Source of the DNA: Pezicula radicicola
Lineage: Eukaryota; Ascomycota; Leotiomycetes; Helotiales; Dermateaceae
Direction of reading: 5' to 3'
Length of the DNA stretch: 64,000 nt
Assembly: GCA_003008705.1 (NCBI GenBank)
Contig: PDUO01000056.1
Location: forward strand, 233,285-297,284
Shown piece after piece: positions 44,250 through 55,165 of this stretch. The stretch's first letter is position 1. The number at the start of each line of letters is the position of its first letter. Under the pieces are notes generated by a model. It was given only the letters and a program-made list of their open reading frames with translations. It searched no databases and was not told the origin of the DNA. Position numbers and translations under genes: made by a program.

Positions 44250-47200
44250 ATGTCTCTTCGGTGGTGTGGAGAGGACATTGAAGGCTCCTTTGGGCCCACC
44301 GTCAAAAACTGCCGAGGGGGGTTTGACTTTACAGTATTCTTCGAGCAGCTCTTCCTATCAATTATACCCTCAGTCCTTTTTCTAGTTTTGCTGCCTTTCC
44401 GAATTTACAGACTTTATGGAGCATCTCCCAAAGCCCGCGGTGGTTGGCTACTCCCTACAAAGATCGTGAGTGATGCTTTCAACACTCCTGCAAAAACTGC
44501 ACTGATACTAATCCTCTGATAGGTTGTCGCAGCGACATATACCATCCTCCAACTCTATCTATTGGTCCACTGGACTACGTCGGCTCCCTTCCGTGTCCGC
44601 ACCAGTATTGCCACCGCAGCACTATCTGTGGTCAGTGGTTTGACGATTCTGGTATTGTCCACACTGGAACACCTTCGCTCTCTCAGGCCTTCTACGATTC
44701 TACAGGTATACCTACTTGTCACACTCCTTTTCGACATAGCGATATGCAGGACATTATGGCTCATTGGAATTGACATCCTCATTGAGCGGGTGTTCACCAT
44801 AGTGGTCTTGCTGAAATTTGTGTTATTTTGTCTTGAGGTTGTTGAAAAGCGTTGTTGGTTGAAGCCAAAATATAGGCATCTGAAGTCAGAAACAACAAGT
44901 GGTTTTGTTAATTTAAGTGTCTTCTGGTGGCTAAATAGCCTTTTCCTCACGGGGTTCAATAAAGTTCTTGTCTTGGCCGATATTGAGGGAATTGAAGAAG
45001 CGCATCGTGCGCAAGCACTAGAGCGCAACATTAGGGAAAATTGGGCCAAGACATCCCGTAAAACACCTCACGCTCTGCTCCGTACCCTAGCTTGGACTTT
45101 ACGATGGTCCTTGGCAGCCAGTATATTCCCACGACTGTGTTCAATTGGATTTAAGTTCTCGCAGCCATTCTTGATAGGTAGGTTGATTGACTACCTCGAC
45201 TCCCCACTTAGAGAGGCCAATGTAGGCAATGGCCTTATTGGGGCTTATGCTTTGGCATACTCTGGTGTTGCTATCTCTACGGGCTTTTACTGGTACAAGG
45301 CTTACCGCACGATTACTATGGTGAGAGGTAGTCTCATAGCCATGGTGTACTCGCGCACGTTGGATCTAGCACTGAATACTCAGCATCACTCCGCCCCGAG
45401 CGCTTTGATGAGCACCGATGTGGAGAGGATCTGCACCTGTCTTGTTAATTTGCACGAGTTATGGGCAAATCTTATCGAAGTTGGAATTGCCGTATACATC
45501 CTAGAGAGACAAATTGGTGGAGCTTGTATCTCTGCAGCGCTCCTTGCTCTTGGTGAGTTTGGAAGTAGTATTCCTTCATTCGTCAGCTAACTTTTCAGCC
45601 TGTGGCCTCGGTACTCTACTCCTGACCTCACGCATTGGGAAAAGACAGGACGCATGGCTTAAGGCAGTCCAAAGAAGACTTAGAGCAACAGAGTCAGCTC
45701 TCGGCTCGATCAAAGGTATCAAGATGATGGGCTTGACCGAGCCACTTGCAAAGGTCATTCAAGACATGCGGGTCAAGGAGCTCTTGTTGGCCATGAACTA
45801 TCGAAAGCTTCAGATCACTAGCATTATAATTTGTGAGTTGTAAAAATCCGCAGCGTATGAAGTCCTCTGACTGTCTGCAATAAAAGCCCTTGTCATGAAC
45901 ATTACTGGTCCGGCTGTGACTTTCACCACTTTCACAATTATCTCTGCTGTAAAAGGGAGCGGCACTCTCTTAACAGCCTCGGCTTTCACATCAATCACGG
46001 TTCTAGCACTCATAGGAACCCCTCTTATAACCTTGTTTCAAGCTCTTCCGTTAATTAGGTCTGCCATTGGATCTATGACTCGCATTCAAGATTTTCTCAA
46101 CCAGCCTGGTCGTGAAGATTCTCGGCACTGGGATACCCTTCTGCCAAGTAAACAATCCGAAACGTCGATCCAGGTTGAACAAGATAATAATGAAGTTCCG
46201 ATGGTGGTATTCGAGAACACCCAATTCACAGGTAGGGATAAGAAAATTGAGGAACTGGTCACTATCTCGGAAGCTAACATAAGATGGGCCGACGCTGATG
46301 AGATGGTTCTGCACAACATTAACCTTGCAATTAGACGTGACTCTCTAACGATGGTCATTGGCCCTGTCGGATGCGGAAAATCGACCCTCATAAAGGCGAT
46401 ACTAGGGGAAACAAAGGTCAGCGGAGGTGTTATCAATGTTTCGTGTGGAGATGTGGCCTTTTGCGATCAGTCCCCTTGGTTGACTTATGGTACAATCCGG
46501 GAAAACATCACGGGAATGGCCGACTCTCCTTTCGACGAAGCCTGGTATACGACGGTTTTGTATGCATGCGCACTCGAGAAAGATCTAGAACAGCTCCCAG
46601 ATGGCGATCAGTCCATGGTTGGGAGCAGAGGGATAGCAATAAGTGGTGGCCAACGACAGCGACTGGTAAGCTAATCTCTCCGAAGTCCTCGAGATGTTTG
46701 CTCATTAACTACAGTCAATTGCTAGAGCGCTATACTCAAAGAAAAGGCTAGCAATATTTGACGACGTCCTCTCTGGCCTAGATGGCAACACGGAGGAGCA
46801 GGTCTTTGTACGTGTATTTGGACCGCATGGACTGCTTCGACAGCATCGTATTACTGCTATCTTAGTCACACACAGAGGTCAGCAGGTCCCGCATGATACT
46901 CCACAAAGCTAATGAGTCCTAGTACACCGGTTACCATTCAGTTCCCAGATCATAGCAATTGATGAGTCGGGCAGGATAACACAACAAGGAGAGTTCAAAA
47001 GTCTTAGCAGCATCGATGGATCCGTTCGGAATCTAGTAATTAAAGTAGGCACAGGAGCCGCTGAACCCGACGGGGTCATCAAGGAAGGGCAAAATCCCAT
47101 TCGGCGGGTAACTGCAAGCCCAACTCTCGACAGGTTCACTGAAATTGCAAGGCAGACTGGAGATCTCTCGCTATATAGATACTATCTCGGATTTGCCGGA

Positions 47201-49235
47201 TTTGGCACCGTGTACTTCGCTTTCAGTGTACTAGCCATCTATTCCTTTTGCCTGGTCTTTCCTAGTGAGTTCTCAATGCTCAGAAAGAGATGATGCCTGC
47301 TAATATGATACAGCCATCTGGCTTGATTGGTGGTCTACCGCAAACGAACAGCGTCCTGGACAAAACCTAGGAATGTATCTTGGAGTTTATATCCTCTTGG
47401 GTGTCGTGGGTCTGGTGTCGCTCAGTGTCTTCTGCTGGTAGGCATTGATAATGTTATACTTAGTATTTACTGATTGTTCGACTATCTTAGGCAAATGATC
47501 ATTGTTATGGCTCCGCGGGCTGGACGGAAACTCCATTCGACCATTCTTCAACATGCATTATGGTCCTCTTTCCATAACCTGGCAAAACTTCTTTCGACTG
47601 ACATATTCTATAGGGCACCACTGTTGTTTCTCACTCAAACCGACATGGGGATCATTATGAACCGCTTTAGTCAAGACATGCAACTCATTGATTTCCAAGT
47701 CACCCTAACGAGTATGAGTGCAGCGGAAGGTAAGAATAACTTACTAGGATCATCAAACGCATCACTGACATCTGCGCCAACCTAGCATTCAGCACGACAA
47801 TTGTTAGGTTGCTTGTAGTTTGCGTTACAGCCAAATATGTTGCATCCATAATACCCTTCAGCTTGGGCGTGGTTTATATCATACAGAAATGCTACCTTCG
47901 GACCTCACGCCAGCTCCGTCATCTAGATCTCGAAGCAAAAGCCCCCATTTATACATTGTTTGTGGAAACTCTCGAAGGCCTCGCCACTATTCGAGCCTTC
48001 GGATGGCAGGATCATCTCAGACGCCGCAACCATGTGCTTCTGGATGGGGCCCAGAAACCATTCTACTTGCTCAACTGTATTCAGAGATGGCTAGGGTTTG
48101 TGCTTGATATGTTACTTACGGTCGTCTCAGTATTAGTGGTTGTGTTTGCTGTCAAGTTCAAGAACCAAACGAGTGGTGGTAGCACTGGTGTGGCGCTCGT
48201 TAACGTATTGACCTGCCATCAACATCTAGCCGGGTTCGTTCAGAGGTGGACCCTGTTGGAGACTTCAATCGGTGCTGTGGCTCGTGTCAGAGCCTTTTCT
48301 CTAGAATGCCCCGTCGAGACCCGACAGGGTACAGTACAAATGCCACCTAACTGGCCATCGGGGGGATCTATCGAGGTCGAGAATATCAGTGCATTCTATA
48401 AGTTAGTTGCCCTTCCTTCCATTTCTATACCCAATACACATGCTAATGAGTTGCTCTCAGTCAAAACTCGCCTGTATTGCAAAATGTGACATTTTCAATT
48501 CCACTTGGGTCAAAAATCGGGGTCTGTGGTCGCACAGGCAGGTATGTAGTGGGTTCGTTGTGTATAGGATTGTACCCGACTAACTGGTCACTAGTGGCAA
48601 GAGCTCGTTCATCCTCTGTCTCTTGCAAATGCTCGACATCTCAGGTGGCAAAATAACTATTGATGGGTTAGATCTCTCGCGCTGTTCAAGGGAAGATGTC
48701 CGCTCCGCCTTTATTACCGTGCCTCAAGATTCCGTGCTCTTTGAAGGGAGCGTTCGCTTTAATCTTGACCCACGAGGCTTGGCAGATGATGCGGAAATCG
48801 AGGATGCCCTGCGCAAGGTTCAACTGTGGGATATTATCAACCGGGATACCGTGTTAGATGCTCCGATGGACGGTGTTCATCTCTCGCATGGCCAACAACA
48901 GCTCTTTTCCTTGGCTAGAGCTATGTTGAGTAAGGCTAAAATTCTGGTTCTAGACGAGGCAGTTAGCAGGTGTGTTCTCAAACTTCTTTATTAATATCTT
49001 TGTCCTGTAACAACTAACTTATAACAGCGTTGATCGGGAGACAAATCGGCTTATGCAATCACTCATTCGGCGCGAGTTTGCTAGTCACACTGTTATTTGT
49101 GTTGAGCATTATTTGGAGAATATTCTAGATTATGACAAGATCGCTGTTTTTGAGGGAGGCTCTCTAGTGGAATTTGATACTCCAGAAACTTTGTTACAGA
49201 CTAGGTCAAAGTTTAGGCAAATGGTTGAAGGCTAG
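44250..49235 (+). CDS. Full-length ABC-C (MRP-type) transporter, 12 exons
   Basis: Exons: 44250-44465, 44523-45552, 45599-45832, 45887-46665, 46715-46877, 46923-47264, 47314-47437, 47491-47729, 47786-48401, 48461-48541, 48595-48969, 49028-49235. All phases agree and give about 1468 residues, a normal ABC-C size. An N-terminal TMD0 region precedes two TMD-NBD halves. NBD1 has Walker A GPVGCGKST (near residue 652), signature ISGGQRQRL and Walker B LAIFDDVLSGLD with Asp in place of the catalytic Glu. NBD2 has Walker A GRTGSGKSS (near 1271), LSHGQQQL and ILVLDEAVSSVD with the Glu present, and an H-loop His in VEHYLE. This asymmetry is usual for the family. Such proteins export metabolites, conjugates or drugs at plasma or vacuolar membranes; cargo here is unknown. 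Confidence 0.95.
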
Positions 49236-50430
49236 TAGGATAAATATCTTTTCCATCCCTTATGACATATAGGTAGAAGAAGACAGTTCGAGATGCGATA
49301 GAAGTCAAGATGTTAGTTTGATATACTGAAATAATATGTTTGGGAAGGCGCAAAGATCATAGCGAGCACTTAGGTGAAGAGTGTGGATTAATTATATAGG
49401 AGTATAAGGAGGCCTTTTACCTAAGAAACTCACTTATTTAAGTAGCTCATTTATTTGGGTAGCTCACTTTCTAGGTAATAACTTATTTTAAGTATTTAAT
49501 TTAAAGCCTGTTATTCTTATGGTAGAGAAAGATTTAAATTAGGAGGTTCTATTAATAGAAAAACAGGAGAAGAATTAGTAGGAATCGACAATATAAAACT
49601 AAAACTCGATTCCAGCTCTATGAGACTAAGAAAATAGGACTCGATTGTAGAATGAAGTGAGGTCTAGAGAAAGTATATATATACATGAAATGTAGGCTGA
49701 TTACGCGTTTACAAATCATTCTAATTTCCGGCTAACAAGATCTAATGCTTGCAGGAAACAATGCCTTATTAGTTATTAGTCGACGTTCCTGCGAAGCAGT
49801 CCACCACAATGACATTTCCTTTAAATACTGCAAATTCCGCAAAACTTTAGATTACGAAGTAGGGAGCGTGACTGTTCATTCCATCCCAATTCAATCCCTA
49901 GTTCTATACTGTTCACTGGTTAGAGATTGTATCCCCATCACGCTTCCTCGATCAAGTCGCTTCTTTGCTAACTTCAGTCCAGGTATCCAAAACAAGTATA
50001 AACGTTTAACTTTCAATGAGCAAATACCTAAACTCCCAAGTATTTCACAACTCAAGTTACAAGAAGTAGAAATTAACAAAAACGGTTGATAACTTGAAGT
50101 TATAGTCGTTTAGAAAAGTGCTCGTAGAATCGCGAAGCCCGTAAGAGATATATCTCTGCCTAGTTTTAGTCGAGTCTGAGGACGGTAATAAAACCTATCT
50201 TAGGGTTGTTTTCTCTCGTGCTCCGAAGGACATTCCAGAATAGTCATGGAAAAATTCATTCATTACTGCTTAGCGCTCAAGGTCCGAGTGACTGTGAGGA
50301 CGTCTTTCCCCGCCGGCAAGACAAAACTCTGAAGATAGAATAAGCTGAGCTAGAATAAGACGTGGTTGGTGTTGGGAACTTGGAGGAGGGTTTATTTCTG
50401 TTCGGGGATGGTTGATGCAGAAACTGGTCG
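49236..50430. other. AT-rich intergenic interval
   Basis: 49370-49720 is AT-rich with repeated TAGCTCA(T/C)TT phrases. The open frame 49745-50089 has no recognisable content. No gene supported. Confidence 0.35.
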
Positions 50431-51290
50431 TTATCTATGGATATTTGCTATCCGTAACATCACCACCGTTGCTACTAAAGATGCTAACCCACATCCTGCG
50501 AAAATCCGCAATATACTATAAAAAGCCTCATTTTCAGTCCTTACTTTAACAAATTTGAAGACCACGGTACATGTCAAAGATGATAATATCTGTGGGGCTG
50601 CTATGAAGACATTGTGAACACCGAGAACTGTGCCTACTCTTCCAGGGTCATTATTAGACTCGCGCCTGAAATTGCCTTCCATGTCCATAATTACAATATT
50701 GAACAGTGTGAACGGTATCCACTGCGTCACTGCCTAACTGAATACTATGAGGCCCATAAGAAAGATCATTAATATAAATGATTTGGACAGAAGAGTCCAG
50801 AAGAGTCCTAAGCTATAGATAATCTGTGATACGAACCAGATATTTCTGTATGTCAGCCAAGCAAGGGGTATCCTGTGGTACCAGCTAGGTCTAGCAGCGT
50901 TATGGTCGAGAACCCTTGTGAATATATACCTGAGGAGACTTGGAAGGATGTTAGAGGTAAGAAGCGCACTGAGAGAAGTTAAAGAGTGATAGCGCACTAT
51001 TCCTGCCGGAAGCTTCAGTCTTGTAGGAGGTTTCGGCTGCCGAGATATAGGTGTCTCTGGGCCTTCCCAATGCAAGACCTGTAATGACACCCAGGTGCTA
51101 TAATGTAAAAGTAAGAAGGCAAAGGGACATACTTGATGTTCCGACATAGCTAAATATAATCGTTAATAGATGTAATTAGATTAGAGGCCATAAGGCTCAT
51201 ACTTGCTAATGTAGACCATGAATGGATACCAAGCAAACCACGATAAGAATTGGGCCAGATGAATCCGGTTATTCTGGCTCGGTAATATCG
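50431..51290 (-). pseudogene. MFS sucrose/alpha-glucoside permease fragment, RIP-type nonsense
   Basis: Frames read AQFLSWFAWYPFMVYISKYE (about 51200-51270), FAFLLLHYSTWVSL, EGPETPISRQP, IPLAWLTYRNIWFVSQI, and FLMGLIVFS followed by TAG at 50734-50736. They then continue AVTQWIPFTLF, DPGRVGTVLGVHNVFIAAPQI and a final TM (LASLVATVVMLRIANI). The family motif is SWALTQWIPF, so the stop replaces Trp (TGG to TAG). Only the C-terminal half of the transporter is present, with the start of this piece off-frame. It is dead. Confidence 0.8.
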
Positions 51291-51559
51291 ACATGACCAT
51301 TTGGAACTGCTTGAAGGGATTTATCTTCTTAGCTATTCACTCTGATTTTCTCCCCCTCCGCACCTGTCTGTGTCGCTAATTGACCAGGAGCTGGGAAGGC
51401 GATGGGAGCCGGCTTGGGGAACTCCTATTCACTATAAGTTTTCCCATCCGAACTCCTAAAACTTGAAAGGCTCAAACCTGGTCCAGCATCGCTGCGAGAT
51501 GCGATGCTGGACGTTATATTAACTTGCTGGATTCACTGGTTGGTGTCCGGATTCTAGGT

Positions 51560-51960
51560 CATAATCAGTAAAGTCTTCATGGGCGGAAGAATTCTTCGTT
51601 GATCTTATAGAGAAACTTGTTCGTTCTAGTCTCAAAATAAGTAAGTGATTTTATGTAGTTTTCTTAATCTAAATATACCTCTCACGAGATTGAAGTTCGA
51701 TTTCTGCATTCGTAATCTGCGAAATCGTATCCCCGACTGCTAACCCAATAGGAGTGGGTAAGGCGAATGTAGCGGACTGTGCCATGTTGATCGCGTTAAG
51801 CCATGGACTTGCCGCACTGGATTTCTGGAACGTGTCGAGGAAGGACAGCCATGTCGCTTGATCGATGCCGTAATTTTAGAGGACGGGCGCGTAGGCTCTG
51901 ATAATTCCTGGCTACGATCTTTCGGCCTTCGTTGTAGGAGGACCACCGTGAGTGGTAGTC
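51560..51960 (-). pseudogene. Uncharacterised fungal gene with dense RIP-type stops
   Basis: The minus strand reads IIRAYAPVL, TAA (51876-51878), NYGIDQATWLSFLDTFQKSS, ASPWLNAINMAQSATFALP, ISQITNAEIELQSRE, a possible intron, then TNKFLYKINEEFFRP and TGA, with further stops beyond. I recall this sequence as a widespread uncharacterised ascomycete family (GIDQATWLxFLDTFQKSS...ASPWLNAIN...ERTNKFL...FFRPRGL). CAA to TAA, CGA to TGA and TGG to TAG changes explain the stops without frameshifts. Confidence 0.6.
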
Positions 51961-52582
51961 AGCCGGTTAGCCTAGGCTGATTTTAAAGCTCCAGTGGGAC
52001 TGGGTGGTTGCAGAGAAATTAATATTCTAGCTCTCCCTTAGAAACAAGTTTTACCTCCGAGGAAGAGTGCAATGTAGCGAAGATACAGTTGTAACTGGGA
52101 GGTTTCTCTGAGTCGTGATAGACTTCATCTTAAGCATCGTCTGGGTTCCACTCTTCCTTAAAACTTTCCGGCTCGATTTCTATAGAACCTTGGGCATCGG
52201 CGGATTTGCCCTTCGTGTCCTTGTCGGAGGCAGCACCGCTGCTATAGCCTTGAATCTAACTTGGAGAAGGTTCGGGAGGAGGCTGAAAATCATCTCCCTA
52301 GCGGCCGGTTATTTTGAGGTTAATTCTATAAAAAGGGAGCAAGAATGGTAGGTGCGACCCTTCTCTCTATATAGAAAGATAGTTCGAGCCCTTGTTCTGC
52401 ATTCTTCCCGTCTAATAACCCGACTATGTTTTCCTAGAAAGATTGCGCAATTTTCCGCAGGGCTGCGGCAGAGAGACCTTATTTTGGCTTATCATAAGAT
52501 AGCCCACTGGTCTCAACGGCCGTAATAATAAAGTACAGAGGTGTTAGGGATAAGTTGTAGTATACCGTCTTGAGTCTACCTC
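51961..52582. other. Short interval with one unrecognised frame
   Basis: A 78-codon plus-strand frame (52115-52351) encodes one hydrophobic stretch (FILSIVWVPLFL) and has no family match I can name. No other signal. Confidence 0.25.
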
Positions 52583-53151
52583 CGGAGCCCGATAACTACC
52601 TTATTTTATAACTCGATTTTTAATTTTTGCGAAAATACTATAATATACATTTTAGTATATAGAAAGACCCCTTATATTATATTATAAAGTATTTATAATT
52701 AAAAATAATAACTATATATATAATTATATTATATTTAGTATAAGATTTATTTAATTAAAATTATTATATAAAGAGAAAGTATTTTCTTTACCCTTTTTTT
52801 TACTAAAAGTTAAATAAGTACTTAGGTAGGTAGTCTTACCTTAGGTATACTTTAAAAAGAGCCTGTATTTTGGGCTATATAGAGCCTATATTTTTTAGGG
52901 TAGTATATTTATACCTAAGGCTAAAGTTTAAGTAGAAAATAAGTATCTTTTATCTATAAATAACCCCCTTCTCCCTTACCTTAGATACTATTTCTAACCT
53001 CTTAAATATTATAAGAAGTATAATTTAGTTATATATAGTTATTATTTCTACTTATAATCTCTCTACTAGGTACTATAAGGGGTCTATATAGTATACAAAA
53101 AATTGAAAAATTGAAAATCAGGTTATGAAATAAGGTAGTTATCGGGCTCCG
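52583..53151. mobile_element. 569-bp foldback-type MITE with long inverted ends
   Basis: CGGAGCCCGATAACTACCTT opens both ends in inverted orientation. With a few C/T differences the inverted match runs on for about 95-100 bp, through ATAACYYGATTTTYAATTTTT and a GACCCCTTATA block. The interior is extremely AT-rich and non-coding. The differences between the arms are all transitions, as RIP would produce. Confidence 0.85.
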
Positions 53152-53475
53152 TACTACCACCAACCAAATCATTCTGCCCATTCAAAATAATCTTTGCGAG
53201 CAAAGGCGGTGTAACACATCTTACCCCAACACCGTAGTTAGTACCTAAAGCCAGTAACATTCGTTAACTTCAATAATTACTGTTATAGAAAAGAATAGAC
53301 GTAAGCTCAGCCTCAGTAACTCCCTTTTATTTCCACTTTGGAACCACCATTGCGAACATATCAATTTTCCAGGACTTCAAAATCACGTGAATGCCCTTAT
53401 GCCAAACCAACTCAAAATCAACGTCCAATGCCAAGGACAACCTCGACGGAGATTTCTTCCATTTCAGGTCCTCCA

Positions 53476-54012
53476 TTAACCTTGCGCAGCTGTATTCTCC
53501 TCGATCTTCTCAACCACAACGGCCGTACCGTAAGCGCAGACTTGAGCGAATGTATTAACCTGCCAGCGAAACAGTCAGCCCATCAATCACATCCCTCTCA
53601 CTGATCACTCACTTACCTCACTCTGATCAAACCTTAGCGCAATAACAGCATTCCCACCCCTCTGCATACACTCCCCCACTAACCTCTCAATCGCCGAATT
53701 GCGACTACTGTACATCAAATTCGTGAAAAACTTGATCTCGCCTCCGACGCTAGACTTCAGGAACGCGCCAATGTCAACAACCCAATTTCGTGCGCGGACA
53801 GTGATGCCGTAGATGGTGCCGAGGACTTTCACGATGCGGTAGCCGGGCAAGTCGTTCATTGTTGTTGTTATAACGCCGTGAGTGTCAGCAAAGCAGCCTG
53901 GTGTCTCTTCAGCGACGGAAGCACCGCGAGCTGTTTGTTCGGCTTTGGTGTTCGATGCAGAGGTGGATATCATATCGGGTTTTGAGTTGGAGGAGAGGCT
54001 GAATTGCTTCAT
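53476..54012 (-). CDS. YbjQ/UPF0145 family protein, intact
   Basis: Two exons (53617-54012 and 53476-53559), with GTAAGT donor and GGCAG acceptor, give 159 residues. After a Ser/Thr-rich N-terminus of about 50 residues, the conserved domain (PF01906) reads NDLPGYRIVKVLGTIYGITVRARN, SSVGGEIKFFTNLMYSSRNSA, LVGECMQRGGNAVIALRFD, and across the intron VNTFAQVCAYGTAVVVEK. The family forms pentameric rings in bacteria; its cellular role is unknown in fungi. The first ATG in frame is at 54012; further upstream only a TTG is available. Confidence 0.88.
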
Positions 54013-54336
54013 TGGTAGGTTGTGTTTTACGATCTTTGTTATCAATTGGGTTTACTTTGAATGTAGGATTGAGTGCTTTTTGAAGATGCGAGTTGTGTAT
54101 TAATACTCCGCAAATCTGCTTCTCGCGCCGTCTTCCTTCTTGTTCCAATCAACACGTTAGAAAGGCCTCAAGAAATTATAAGTGTCTACCGCCACACGGA
54201 AATACTAACTTCCTTAACAATTTATTTTTAGTTTCTGGTGTAACTTTCCTCCGACTTTTACTACAGTACAAGGCTGAAAGGGAGGCTTGACCTTATTCCA
54301 TCTAGTCTAGTCCTAGCGAGGCAGACGACTGGTATA

Positions 54337-54660
54337 GAGGATTATTACGCTCACTTGGGCTAAAACTCTTCCAACCTTCGGAATGCCTTTTCTGCCAGTG
54401 AAATCAAATAGGCTCCCTATAATAGACTATAGCACCCTATAAATATAGGCTATATCCTCTCTAAGAATATCCTCTCTAAGAATATACCTTCTCTAAAAAT
54501 ATACCTTATAATCCCTTAAAAATATAAGTTATAGTACTTTAAAAAATATAAGCTTCAGTGCCCTAAAGTATAAGTTATATTATATTCTTAGGGTTCTACT
54601 ACTTACCGCCTTAAAAGCGGTGAGAATAAAATACTATTTTAAGTGAGCGTAATAATCCTC
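54337..54660. mobile_element. 324-bp MITE with perfect 20-bp inverted ends
   Basis: GAGGATTATTACGCTCACTT at 54337-54356 is exactly repeated in reverse complement at 54641-54660. The interior is AT-rich with short tandem units such as CCTCTCTAAGAATAT near 54455-54490. No coding content. Target duplication is not obvious. Confidence 0.85.
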
Positions 54661-54727
54661 ACTTAGTAGTGGTCAACATGTGCCTAATGTGCCAAGGAGG
54701 TTAAAACAGCTCACCGTATTCTAACAC

Positions 54728-54880
54728 TGTCTGACATTCTCCTCTCCAGTCCGCAGGCCAAGAACAAACTCCTCAACTGCCTTTTCCTGGTCAATTGCAT
54801 TAGCCTTGGGTAGTGTGGTATCATCATGGTCGGTGTGCCCAGTAGCAATGGAACAGGACCCAGGCACCTGGAAGATGGAA
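54728..54880 (-). other. Possible 3' exon remnant
   Basis: The minus strand reads PGSCSIATGHTDHDDTTLPK, then AIDQEKAVEEFVLGLRTGEEN to a stop. It looks protein-like but is isolated and I cannot assign it. Confidence 0.2.
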
Positions 54881-55165
54881 ATGCACCCACATTACACTAC
54901 ATATTAACTTCTACTATATAGTCTTATGGCATTCACAGCCTTCGCGGATCCCTGTAGTACTCCGCAAGTATGTTTGTAGGCCAAGCTCGAGATGCGGAGC
55001 TACCGCCCTCGTACCTTTCGTACTCCTAAATCCTTACCCCGCACTTCTCGACGTCGCCGCATCGAGTACTACCATCCTTATCGTCTCTCATCTATGCATA
55101 TTTCATGTTGTACTCGTCAGAATCACTTCTATTGAAAGGGCCGATTCTAAACCTCCTCTGCGAAC

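Noticed and set aside
44555..45049. 164-codon minus-strand frame under the ABC transporter
   Set aside because: Antisense shadow of exon 2, which has transporter TM sequence and correct splice phases.
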